Origin: Phenylobacterium sp.
GTDB lineage: Bacteria; Pseudomonadota; Alphaproteobacteria; Caulobacterales; Caulobacteraceae
Direction: 5' to 3'
DNA length: 64,000 nucleotides
Assembly: GCF_030693625.1 (NCBI RefSeq)
Contig: NZ_JAUYAF010000012.1
Location: 1-64,000, forward strand
Under the pieces are notes generated by a model. That model did not search any database. It was not told the DNA's origin and saw only the letters and a list, made by a program, of their open reading frames with translations. Within the stretch, counting starts at the first letter, position 1, and each line of letters opens with the position of its first letter. The position numbers and the translations under genes were made by a program. Shown here piece by piece: positions 54,556 to 63,272 of the stretch.

Positions 54556-55362
54556 CTACTGGCTGGCGATCGCCATCCAGATCAGACCACCGGCCCCCAC
54601 CACGATCCGCCACCAGGCGAAGGGCGCAAAGCCGTGGCGGCCGACGAAGTCCACCAGGGCGCGGACGACGATGAAGCCGACGATGAAGCTGACGGCGAAG
54701 CCCAGGGCGATGATCCCCGCCTGGTCCATGCTCAGCACATCCTTGTTTTTGTAGAGGTCGACCGCGAAGGCGCCGGCCATGGTGGGGATGGCCAGGAAGA
54801 AGGAGAACTCGGCCGCGGCCTTCTTCTCCACCCGCATCAGCATCGAGCCGACGATGGTGGCGCCCGAACGCGAGACACCGGGGATGAGGGCCAGGGTCTG
54901 GAAGAGACCCACCACCAGGGAGGTCTTCCAGGAGAGCTTCATGGCGTCCTCCTCCCGGGGCGCCGGCGCCCAGCGGTCCAGGGCCAGCAGACCCACCCCG
55001 CCTATGATCAGCGACCAGCAGATCAGGCGCGGGCTCTCGAACAGGACCTCCTTGATGACCTCGTGGAGCGCCAGGCCCAGGACCGCGCCGGGGATGAACG
55101 CGATCAGGACGGAGAGCGCGAACCCGCGCGCCTCGGCGCTGGTGGGCAGGCCGATCAGCACCTTCCAGAGCCTGCCGAAATAGAGCGCCACCACGGCCAG
55201 GATGGCGCCCAGCTGGATGAGCACCGCGAAGGTGTCCCAGAACCCGTTCGGCAAGCCGAGCAGGGACTTGGTCAGCAGCAGGTGGCCAGTCGAGGACACC
55301 GGGATGAACTCGGTCACCCCTTCAACGACGCCCAGGATGATGGCGGCGATCCAATCGGACAT
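54556..55362 (-). CDS. uppP: Undecaprenyl-diphosphatase UppP/BacA
   Basis: The 268-residue integral membrane enzyme recycles undecaprenyl pyrophosphate for cell wall synthesis and gives bacitracin resistance when abundant. The family motifs are GVVEGVTEFIPVSSTGHLLL and PGVSRSGATIVGSML, with about eight membrane helices. The ATG at 55360-55362 fits the family N-terminus; the longer frame to 55428 is not supported. It is divergent from gltD with a 221 bp gap. Confidence 0.96.
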   Translation of the reverse strand: MSDWIAAIILGVVEGVTEFIPVSSTGHLLLTKSLLGLPNGFWDTFAVLIQLGAILAVVALYFGRLWKVLIGLPTSAEARGFALSVLIAFIPGAVLGLALHEVIKEVLFESPRLICWSLIIGGVGLLALDRWAPAPREEDAMKLSWKTSLVVGLFQTLALIPGVSRSGATIVGSMLMRVEKKAAAEFSFFLAIPTMAGAFAVDLYKNKDVLSMDQAGIIALGFAVSFIVGFIVVRALVDFVGRHGFAPFAWWRIVVGAGGLIWMAIASQ

Positions 55363-55583
55363 GCGGGGACTTTCGGCAGGGGATGAAGTGGAGGTAAGGG
55401 GCGGGAACAGGGTAAATTTGAAGTTCATCCCGTTTGTAGACGACCTGAGCGGGATCCACCGTTCGAGATGAGCTTGAAGCTGGGCTATAAGTCCAAGATC
55501 GTACGTTTAATGGACCATCTTGTTCCGGGACGTTGAAAAGACGCGTAAAAGGCTTTCGCCCATGAGGGGGCGGAGGACCGGCC

Positions 55584-57029
55584 ATGGCCGAGCGGATGCT
55601 GAAGTTCACGACTGTGGAGAGGACAACGCCCCCCAAGCGGTCGGCGGCTACGCGCAGCGGCGATTTCCATGAGATTTATGCCGACTTCATCGACGCGAAG
55701 GCTCGCGAGCAGGCCTCACGCTGCTCGCAGTGCGGGATCCCCTTCTGTCAGACCCACTGCCCGCTGCACAACAACATCCCCGACTGGCTGCGGATGACCG
55801 CCGAGGGGCGGCTGGAGGAAGCCTACCAGCTTTCCCAGGCCACCAATTCCATGCCGGAGATCTGCGGCCGCATCTGCCCGCAGGATCGCCTGTGCGAGGG
55901 GTCCTGCACCATCGAGCAATCCGGGCACGGCACGGTCACCATCGGGGCGGTCGAGCGCTACCTGACCGACAAGGCCTGGGAAGAGGGCTGGGTGCGCCCC
56001 CTGTCGCCCGGCCCCGCCCGAGGGCAGTCGGTGGGGATCATCGGGGCGGGGCCGGCGGGCTTGGCCGCCGCCGAGCGCCTGCGGGAGATGGGCTACGCGG
56101 TCACCGTCTACGATCGCCACGACCGGGCCGGCGGGCTGCTGATCTACGGCATCCCCAGCTTCAAGCTGGAGAAGGACGTGGTGATGCGGCGGACGCAGCG
56201 CCTGGCCGAGGGTGGGGTGGAGTTCCAGCTGAACTTCGAGGTGGGCCTGGACGTCACCCTCGATGAGCTTCGCGATACGCACCACAGCGTGCTGATCGCC
56301 ACCGGTGTCTATGCCGACCGCGACCTGGTGGTCCCCGGCGCGGGGTCGGCGGGGGTGACGCCGGCGCTGGACTACCTGATCGCCTCGAACCGGGCCGGTC
56401 TGGGCGACGACGTGCCGGAATACGCCTCGGGCCAGCTGCACGCCCAGGGCCGCGACGTGGTGGTGGTGGGGGGCGGCGACACCGCCATGGACTGCGTGCG
56501 CACCGCCGTGCGCCAGGGGGCGAAGTCGGTGACCTGCCTCTATCGCCGCGACCGCGCCAACATGCCGGGCTCGGCCCGGGAGGTCGCCCACGCCGAAGAG
56601 GAGGGCGTGGTGTTCGAATGGCTGGCCGCGCCCCGGGCCGTGCTGGGCGAAGCCGGCATGGCCACCGGTGTCAGGGCCGCCCGCATGCGTCTCGGCGCGC
56701 CAGACGCCACCGGCCGCGCCGCGCCGGAGGAGATCGAGGGCGCCGACTTCGAGGCGCCGGCCGACCTGGTGATCAAGGCGCTGGGCTTCGATCCCGAGGA
56801 CCTGCCGCGCGGCCTCGCGGCCCCGGACCTGGCGGTCAGCCGCTGGGGCACGGTGAAGGCCGACTTCCGCACCCTGATGACCAACCTGCCCGGCGTGTTC
56901 GCGGCTGGCGACATCGCCCGCGGGGCGTCCCTGGTGGTCTGGGCGATCAAGGACGGCCGCGACGCCGCCGACGCCATCCACCGCTATCTGACGGAACCCG
57001 CGCGGGTCGCGGCGGAGGCAAGAAGATGA
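55584..57029 (+). CDS. gltD: Glutamate synthase (NADPH) small subunit
   Basis: The 481-residue flavoprotein brings electrons from NADPH to GltB. It has the N-terminal Cys-rich region CSQCGIPFCQTHCPLHNN with NSMPEICGRICPQDRLCEGSC, the FAD motif GIIGAGPAGLAAAERLREMG and the NADPH motif VVVGGGDTAMDCVRTA. The GGAGG about eight bases before the ATG sets the start. It precedes gltB, with ATGA overlap at 57026-57029; in many bacteria gltB comes first. Confidence 0.97.
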   Translation: MAERMLKFTTVERTTPPKRSAATRSGDFHEIYADFIDAKAREQASRCSQCGIPFCQTHCPLHNNIPDWLRMTAEGRLEEAYQLSQATNSMPEICGRICPQDRLCEGSCTIEQSGHGTVTIGAVERYLTDKAWEEGWVRPLSPGPARGQSVGIIGAGPAGLAAAERLREMGYAVTVYDRHDRAGGLLIYGIPSFKLEKDVVMRRTQRLAEGGVEFQLNFEVGLDVTLDELRDTHHSVLIATGVYADRDLVVPGAGSAGVTPALDYLIASNRAGLGDDVPEYASGQLHAQGRDVVVVGGGDTAMDCVRTAVRQGAKSVTCLYRRDRANMPGSAREVAHAEEEGVVFEWLAAPRAVLGEAGMATGVRAARMRLGAPDATGRAAPEEIEGADFEAPADLVIKALGFDPEDLPRGLAAPDLAVSRWGTVKADFRTLMTNLPGVFAAGDIARGASLVVWAIKDGRDAADAIHRYLTEPARVAAEARR

Positions 57030-60000
57030 GCCAAGAGCACAGTGTTCCTTCTCCCCTTGCGGGAGAAGGTGGCCCTGCGGGGCAGGGTCGGATGAGGGGT
57101 CGCGCCGACCTCTCGGAAGTGGCGGGTCCGTCGCGCGTCGAGGGGAGCGCGACCCCTCATCCGTCGGGCCTTCGCCCGACACCTTCTCCCGCAAGGGGAG
57201 AAGGACAATCCAGCGACACCGCCCGCTACCTGGCCAACCGCGCCAAGCTCATCGACGGTCACGCCTATGATCCCGACAGCGAGCGAGACGCCTGTGGCGT
57301 GGGTCTGGTCTGCGCCCTGGACGGGCAGCCGCGCCGGGAGGTGGTGGAACTGGCGATCCGGGCGTTGAAGAGCGTCTGGCACCGGGGCGCCATCGACGCC
57401 GACGGCAAGACCGGCGACGGCGCGGGGGTGCTGGTCTCCGTGCCGCAGGACTTCTTCGCCGACCAGGTGCAGCGCACGGGGCACAGGCTGCGTCCCGGGC
57501 CCATCGCCGTGGGCCAGGTGTTCCTGCCGCGCAACGACCTCAACGCCCAGGAGGCCGCCCGCACCATCGTCGAGGCCGAGGCCCTGCGGTTCGGCTTCTA
57601 CATCTATGGCTGGCGCCAGGTTCCGACCGACACCCGGGTCATCGGCGAGAAGGCCAACGCCACGCGCCCGGAGATCGAGCAGATCATGCTGGCGGGTCCC
57701 GCCGGCCTGGAGGGCGAGGCCCTGGAGCGCGCGCTGTTCCTGTGCCGCAAGCGCATCGAGAAGCGTGTCGCCCAGGCCGGCATCCAGCAATTCTACCTGT
57801 GCTCCCTGTCGGCCCGTTCGCTGATCTACAAGGGCATGTTCCTGGCCGAGCACATCGACGCCTTCTATCCCGACCTGACCGACGCCCGGTTCACGGCGGC
57901 CGTGGCGATCTTCCACCAGCGCTATTCCACCAACACCTTCCCGGAATGGCGGCTGGCCCAGCCCTTCCGGATGCTGGCGCACAACGGCGAGATCAACACC
58001 AAGAAGGGCAACCTGAACTGGATGAAGAGCCACGAGATCCGCATGGCCGCCGACGCCTTCGGCGACTTCGGGGACGACGTGAAGCCGGTGATCCAGGACG
58101 CCAGCGGCTCGGACTCCATGGCGCTCGACAACACCTTCGAGGTGCTGGTCCGGGCCGGCCGCGACGCTCCCATGGCCAAGGCCCTGCTGATCCCCGAGGC
58201 CTGGGCGCACAAGACCGACGAACAGATCAGCCCGGCGCACAAGGCGCTCTACGCCTATTGCAACGCGGTGATGGAGCCCTGGGACGGACCGGCCGCCATC
58301 TGCGCCACCGACGGCCGCTGGGTGGTGGCCGGCAAGGACCGGAACGGCCTGCGGCCACTGCGGGTGACCTATACCGACGACGGCTTGCTGATCATGGGCT
58401 CGGAGGCCGGCATGTGCCGGGTCGACGAGGCCCGCATCGTGCGCAAGGCCCACATCCAGCCCGGCCGGATGGTGGCCGTCGACCTCGCCGAGGGCCGCCT
58501 CTACGAGGAGGACGAGATCATCGACCGCCTGGCCGCCCAGCACCCCTATGACCAGTGGCTGGGCAACATGGTGGATCTGGAGGCCAAGATCGCGCCCGGC
58601 CCCGAGCCGCGCGCCTACGGCCGGGAGGAGCTGACGCGCCGCCAGGCCGCCGCCGGGATGAGCCTGGAGGACCTGGAGCTGCTGCTGGCCCCGATGATCG
58701 AGGACGGCAAGGAGGCGGTGGGCTCCATGGGCGACGACGCGCCCCTGGCGGTGCTGAGCGACCAGTACCGGCCGCTCTCCCATTTCTTCCGGCAGAACTT
58801 CAGCCAGGTGACCAACCCGCCGATCGATAGCCTGCGCGAAACCGGTGTCATGAGCCTGAAGACCCGGTTCAAGAACCTGGGCAACATCCTGGCCCAGGAC
58901 GAGGCCCAGACCGACGTCTTCGTGCTGGAAAGCCCGGTGCTGACCACCGGCATGTACCAGCGGTTCATGGGCTTCATCGGTGAGGGCACGGCGGCGGTGA
59001 TCGACGCCACCATGCCGATCCCGGCCGCTAAGGGCCGGCCCGGCGACGCCCTGCGCGCCAATCTCGACCGCATCCGCGCCGAGGCCGAGGACGCCGCCCT
59101 GCGCGGCTGCGCCACCATCGTGCTGACCGACGAGGCCTCGGGGCCCGGGCGTGTGGGCCTGCCGATGATCCTGGCCACCGGCGGGGTCCACGCATGGCTG
59201 GTGGCCAAGGGGCTACGGTCCTACGTCTCGATCATCGTCCGGTCGGCCGAGTGCCTCGACACCCATTATTTCGCGGTGCTGGTGGGGGTGGGGGCCACGG
59301 CGGTGAACGCCTATCTGGCCCAGGAGAGCTTCCAGGACCGGTTGGAGCGGGGCCTGGCGGGCGAGCTGACGCTCCACGACGTCTGCCGAAACTTCAAGCA
59401 CGCCATCGAGGGCGGCCTGTTGAAGATCATCGCCAAGATGGGCATCGCGGTGATCTCCTCCTATCGCGGCGGCTACAACTTCGAGGCGGTGGGGCTGAGC
59501 CGCGCCCTGGTGGCGGAGTTCTTCCCCGGCATGCCCTCGCGCATCTCCGGCATCGGCCTGGCGGGTCTGGAGGCCAAGGCGGTGGAGGTGCATCGCCGCG
59601 CCTGGGACCCCGGGGCCATCAGCCTGCCGGTGGGGGGCCTCTACAAGGCGCGCGCCAGCGGCGAGAGCCACGCCTTCGAGGCGCGCATGATCCACACCCT
59701 GCAGGCCGCCTGCAACACCGGCGACTATGGCGCCTACCAGCGGTTCTCGGCGGGGATGGCCCGGCAGCCCACCATCCAGCTGCGCGACCTGCTGGACTGG
59801 CGGACCGGCGAACGTCCCGTGGCCCTGGACGAGGTCGAGAGCGTCAACGAGATCCGCAAGCGCTTCCTGACGCCGGGCATGAGCATGGGGGCGCTCAGCC
59901 CCGAGGCGCACGGGGTGCTGAACATCGCCATGAACCGCATCGGGGCCAAGAGCGTCTCCGGCGAGGGCGGCGAGGATAGCGCCCGCTACAAGCCCCTGCC

Positions 60001-61747
60001 GAACGGCGACAACCCCAACTCGGCGGTCAAGCAGATCGCCTCGGGACGGTTCGGGGTGACGGCGGAGTATCTCAACGAATGCCGCGAGATCGAGATCAAG
60101 GTCAGCCAGGGTGCCAAGCCCGGCGAGGGCGGGCAGCTGCCCGGCTTCAAGGTGACCGAGCTGATCGCGCGGCTGCGTCACGCGACGCCCGGCGTGATGC
60201 TGATCTCACCCCCGCCGCACCACGACATCTATTCCATCGAGGACCTGGCCCAGCTCATCTATGACCTGAAGCAGATCAACCCCACCGCGCGGGTCTGCGT
60301 GAAGCTCGTGGCCATGACCGGCATCGGGGCGATCGCGGCGGGCGTGGCCAAAGCAAAAGCAGATGTGATCCTGATCTCCGGCAATGTCGGCGGCACCGGG
60401 GCCTCGCCCCAGACCTCGATCAAGTACGCCGGCGGGCCCTGGGAGATGGGTCTCTCCGAGGCCAACCAGGTCCTGACCCTCAACAACCTGCGCCACTCGG
60501 TGCGGCTGCGGGCCGACGGGGGCATGCGCACGGGGCGCGATGTGGTGATCGCCGCCATGCTCGGCGCCGAGGAGTTCGGGATTGGAACAGCGAGCCTGAT
60601 CGCCATGGGCTGCATCATGGTGCGCCAGTGCCATTCGAACACCTGCCCGGTGGGGGTCTGCACCCAGGACGAGGCCTTGCGGGAGAAGTTCTCCGGCAGC
60701 CCGGAGAAGGTGATCAACCTCTTCACCTTCATCGCCGAGGAGGTCCGCGAAATCCTGGCCTCGCTGGGCTTCCGCTCGATCCAGGAGATCGTCGGCCGCA
60801 CCGACCTGTTGCAGCAGGTCTCACGCGGCGGCGAGCATCTGGATGATCTCGACCTCAACCCCCTGCTGGTGATGGCCGATCCGGGCTCGAACCCGCGCTA
60901 TTGCGTGGTGGAGGGGCGCAATGAGGTGCCCGACACCCTGGACGCGCAGATCGTCCGCGACGCCGCTCCCCTGCTGGAGCGGGGCGAGAAGATGCAGCTG
61001 ACCTACACGGTGCGGAACACCGCGCGCGCCATCGGTTCGCGGACCTCCTCGCACATCGTGCGGCGGTTCGGGATGACCGGGCTGCCCGCCGGGCACCTGA
61101 CCGTGCAGCTCAAGGGCTCGGCGGGACAGAGCCTGGGGGCCTTCGCGGTCCAGGGCCTGCGCATCGAGCTGACCGGCGAGGCCAACGACTATGTCGGCAA
61201 GGGCCTGTCGGGGGCGACCATCATCCTGCGCCCCTCGCCGCACCTGGCGGCGCCGGAGGCCAACGCCATCCTGGGCAACACCGTGCTCTATGGCGCCACC
61301 TCGGGCCGGCTGTTCGCGGCGGGCCTGGCGGGGGAACGGTTCGGGGTGAGGAACTCCGGGGCCGTGACCGTGGTGGAGGGCTGCGGCGCCAACGGCCTGG
61401 AATACATGACTGGCGGGCGGGCTGTGATCCTGGGGCCGGTGGGCTTCAACTTCGCCGCCGGCATGACCGGGGGCATGGCGTTTGTGCTGGACCTGCACGA
61501 CCGCTTCCTCACCCACCTCAACACCGACAGCGTGGTGGTGCAGCGGATCGGGACCCGGGCCTGGGAGGCGGAGCTGCGCGAGCTGGTGGAGGAGCATGCG
61601 CGGGAGACCGGCTCGGCCTTCGCCGCCGGCATCCTGCGCGACTGGGACCGGCATCTTGGGAAGTTCTGGCAGGTGGTCCCCAAGGAGATGGTGCACCGCC
61701 TGGACCAGCCGCTGGCCGAGGAAGAGGCGGTGCATCACCGGGCGTAG
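57026..61747 (+). CDS. gltB: Glutamate synthase (NADPH) large subunit with a repeat-lengthened propeptide
   Basis: A 1573-residue enzyme that makes glutamate from glutamine and 2-oxoglutarate. The Ntn-type catalytic Cys is residue 90 in RDACGVGLVCALDG; residues 1-89 should be cut off. The glutaminase domain is followed by the central domain, the FMN domain, the [3Fe-4S] ligands CIMVRQCHSNTCPVG and the C-terminal GXGXG helix. Start ATG 57026 has GGAGG seven bases upstream and overlaps the gltD stop. About 53 codons of the propeptide are a family A palindromic repeat. Confidence 0.96.
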   Translation: MSQEHSVPSPLAGEGGPAGQGRMRGRADLSEVAGPSRVEGSATPHPSGLRPTPSPARGEGQSSDTARYLANRAKLIDGHAYDPDSERDACGVGLVCALDGQPRREVVELAIRALKSVWHRGAIDADGKTGDGAGVLVSVPQDFFADQVQRTGHRLRPGPIAVGQVFLPRNDLNAQEAARTIVEAEALRFGFYIYGWRQVPTDTRVIGEKANATRPEIEQIMLAGPAGLEGEALERALFLCRKRIEKRVAQAGIQQFYLCSLSARSLIYKGMFLAEHIDAFYPDLTDARFTAAVAIFHQRYSTNTFPEWRLAQPFRMLAHNGEINTKKGNLNWMKSHEIRMAADAFGDFGDDVKPVIQDASGSDSMALDNTFEVLVRAGRDAPMAKALLIPEAWAHKTDEQISPAHKALYAYCNAVMEPWDGPAAICATDGRWVVAGKDRNGLRPLRVTYTDDGLLIMGSEAGMCRVDEARIVRKAHIQPGRMVAVDLAEGRLYEEDEIIDRLAAQHPYDQWLGNMVDLEAKIAPGPEPRAYGREELTRRQAAAGMSLEDLELLLAPMIEDGKEAVGSMGDDAPLAVLSDQYRPLSHFFRQNFSQVTNPPIDSLRETGVMSLKTRFKNLGNILAQDEAQTDVFVLESPVLTTGMYQRFMGFIGEGTAAVIDATMPIPAAKGRPGDALRANLDRIRAEAEDAALRGCATIVLTDEASGPGRVGLPMILATGGVHAWLVAKGLRSYVSIIVRSAECLDTHYFAVLVGVGATAVNAYLAQESFQDRLERGLAGELTLHDVCRNFKHAIEGGLLKIIAKMGIAVISSYRGGYNFEAVGLSRALVAEFFPGMPSRISGIGLAGLEAKAVEVHRRAWDPGAISLPVGGLYKARASGESHAFEARMIHTLQAACNTGDYGAYQRFSAGMARQPTIQLRDLLDWRTGERPVALDEVESVNEIRKRFLTPGMSMGALSPEAHGVLNIAMNRIGAKSVSGEGGEDSARYKPLPNGDNPNSAVKQIASGRFGVTAEYLNECREIEIKVSQGAKPGEGGQLPGFKVTELIARLRHATPGVMLISPPPHHDIYSIEDLAQLIYDLKQINPTARVCVKLVAMTGIGAIAAGVAKAKADVILISGNVGGTGASPQTSIKYAGGPWEMGLSEANQVLTLNNLRHSVRLRADGGMRTGRDVVIAAMLGAEEFGIGTASLIAMGCIMVRQCHSNTCPVGVCTQDEALREKFSGSPEKVINLFTFIAEEVREILASLGFRSIQEIVGRTDLLQQVSRGGEHLDDLDLNPLLVMADPGSNPRYCVVEGRNEVPDTLDAQIVRDAAPLLERGEKMQLTYTVRNTARAIGSRTSSHIVRRFGMTGLPAGHLTVQLKGSAGQSLGAFAVQGLRIELTGEANDYVGKGLSGATIILRPSPHLAAPEANAILGNTVLYGATSGRLFAAGLAGERFGVRNSGAVTVVEGCGANGLEYMTGGRAVILGPVGFNFAAGMTGGMAFVLDLHDRFLTHLNTDSVVVQRIGTRAWEAELRELVEEHARETGSAFAAGILRDWDRHLGKFWQVVPKEMVHRLDQPLAEEEAVHHRA
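57047..57204. repeat. Family A palindrome inside the gltB coding sequence
   Basis: Both arms match the intergenic A copies: ccttctccccttgcgggag at the left and its inverse at the right. It is open in the gltB frame and encodes roughly residues 8-60 (for example PSPLAGEGG and TPSPARGEG). It is the only copy in this window that lies inside a protein gene. Confidence 0.9.
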
Positions 61748-61776
61748 CTCTGTGGGTCTGAGAGCCCCCCAAGAGT

Positions 61777-61986
61777 TGGAACCACGACCACACGAACGTC
61801 ACGAACGGGCAGCTTCACTCTCTCAGTATCATCCCGGCCGCAGCGAAGCGGAGGGCCGAGACCCAGATGCGCTGGGCGTGCCGGAAGCCCAGCACCTCTG
61901 GATCCCGCACTTCCGGCCTTCGGCCTGCATGCGGGATGACACCCTTTGTTTGTTCGTGTGGTTCGTGTGGTTCGTGGACGATCTAA
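61777..61986. repeat. Family C palindrome enclosing a family B palindrome
   Basis: C arms lie at 61777-61807 (ttggaaccacg, cacacgaac) and 61951-61986 (gttcgtgtggttcgtg). B arms lie between them at about 61829 (atcatcccggccg) and 61940 (gcgggatgac), with an inner ggcgtgccggaagccc stretch. It fills the 270 bp gap between the convergent gltB and citrate synthase genes. The nesting order (C outside B) is the reverse of that at 44746-45142. Confidence 0.86.
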
Positions 61987-62017
61987 TCTGAGCTGACGCC
62001 CGCGCGGCGAGAAGGCT

Positions 62018-63184
62018 CTACGCCACCTCCACCCCCACATAGCGCGCCCGCGGCCGGATCAGGGCGCCGGTCTGGCCCTGTTCGATGGCGTGGGCGATCC
62101 AGCCGGCGCAGCGGGCGGTGGCGAAGAGGGCGAAGGGGGCGTCGCGGGGCAGCTTGAGGGCGTCGGACATGGCGACCAGGGCGAAGTCGATATTGGGCGC
62201 CAGGCCGGTGATGTCCTCAGCCGCCGATCGCAGGCTGGCCATCTCCGGGGTCAGCTTGAAGCGGTCCAGCAGGGCGGCGGCGCGGGGATCGTGGTCGGGA
62301 TAGAGCTGGTGGCCGAAGCCCGGCAGCAGGCGATCCTCGGCCAGGCGGGCGGCGATGACATTGCGCGCCCCGCCCTGGGCGGCCTCGGCCGAAAAGCCCC
62401 GGATCGCGGCCGGCGCCCCGCCGTGACGCGGGCCTGAAAGGGTGGCCAGACCCGCCAGGGCGGCGGCGGCCAGGGACGCCCCCGTCGAGGCGGCCACCCG
62501 GGCGGCGAAGGCCGAGGGGTTGAGCTCGTGATCCGCCAGCAGCACCAGCACCCGGCGCACCAGGTCCGCCCCCGGTCCTCCGGGGCCCAGACCCCAGGCG
62601 AAGGCCAGGCGGTTGTGGATCGCCCCGCCGCCCACCTCGCCGGCGATGGCGTCGGTGAGCACGTCCAGCAGGGTGGCGGCCTCGACGGCCAGGGCCAGGG
62701 GGTGGCGGCCGAGCGCCGGGGCGTCCACGCCGGCCCTTGCAGCCAGGGCCAGGAAGGCGCGCGCGGTCATGTCCGCTCCCTCCGGCGGCTGGGGACGGTC
62801 GGTGCGCTTCAGGGCCGCGCCGTGGCCGCCGCGCAGCAGGCGGGCGACGGATTCCAGGGTCTCGGTCTCCGCCAACTCGACGGCGTCGCGGCCGCGATAG
62901 AACAGCCGGCCCTGGGAAATGGTGGTGATGGCCGAGACCAGCACCGGCTCGCCCCAGGCGATAGCGCCGGCCGCCACCTCCGAGGCCTTGCGGCTGCGGG
63001 TCTTGCGCTGAACCAGGGCTGTGATGTCGGCGGCCCGATAGAGGCTGCGGCGCGGATCGCCGGGATCGACGCGGGTCTGGACCCGGCCCCGGCTGACATA
63101 GGCGTAGAGGGTCTGGGGCCGCACGCCCAACTGTGCGCGGGCCTCGTCGGCGCCGATCCAGTCGCTGGGCTTGGTTTGCGGCAT
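62018..63184 (-). CDS. Citrate synthase-family protein with N-terminal HTH
   Basis: The 388-residue protein starts with a MerR/excisionase-like HTH of about 60 residues (GADEARAQLGVRPQTLYAYV, then SRGRVQTRVDPGDPRRSLYR) joined to a complete citrate synthase fold. Catalytic-site His and Asp regions DHELNPSAFAARV, SGPRHGGAPAA, GFGHQLYPDHDPRA and PNIDFAL are all kept, so activity is possible. The fusion suggests DNA binding and autoregulation (inference). The ATG at 63182-63184 has no ribosome binding site but a CATAAT -10-like hexamer nine bases upstream, which would give a nearly leaderless transcript. Confidence 0.88.
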   Translation of the reverse strand: MPQTKPSDWIGADEARAQLGVRPQTLYAYVSRGRVQTRVDPGDPRRSLYRAADITALVQRKTRSRKASEVAAGAIAWGEPVLVSAITTISQGRLFYRGRDAVELAETETLESVARLLRGGHGAALKRTDRPQPPEGADMTARAFLALAARAGVDAPALGRHPLALAVEAATLLDVLTDAIAGEVGGGAIHNRLAFAWGLGPGGPGADLVRRVLVLLADHELNPSAFAARVAASTGASLAAAALAGLATLSGPRHGGAPAAIRGFSAEAAQGGARNVIAARLAEDRLLPGFGHQLYPDHDPRAAALLDRFKLTPEMASLRSAAEDITGLAPNIDFALVAMSDALKLPRDAPFALFATARCAGWIAHAIEQGQTGALIRPRARYVGVEVA

Positions 63185-63272
63185 CTTATATTGATTATGT
63201 TGATCAAGATTGACGCATCCAGCTTGGCGGCAAATATCGCGCTTAGCAAGTTTGGAAAAAGGAGGCCCTCCC
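63185..63272. promoter_or_regulatory. Divergent citrate synthase promoter with three TTGAY half-sites
   Basis: TTGAT at 63191, TTGAT at 63200 and TTGAC at 63210 are spaced 9-10 bp, on one helical face; the middle one is part of a TTGATCAA palindrome. The third can serve as -35 for the plus gene (17 bp before AATATC), and ATTATG at 63194-63199 is CATAAT on the minus strand, a possible -10. A clear AAGGAGG precedes the plus-strand ATG. Confidence 0.55.
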
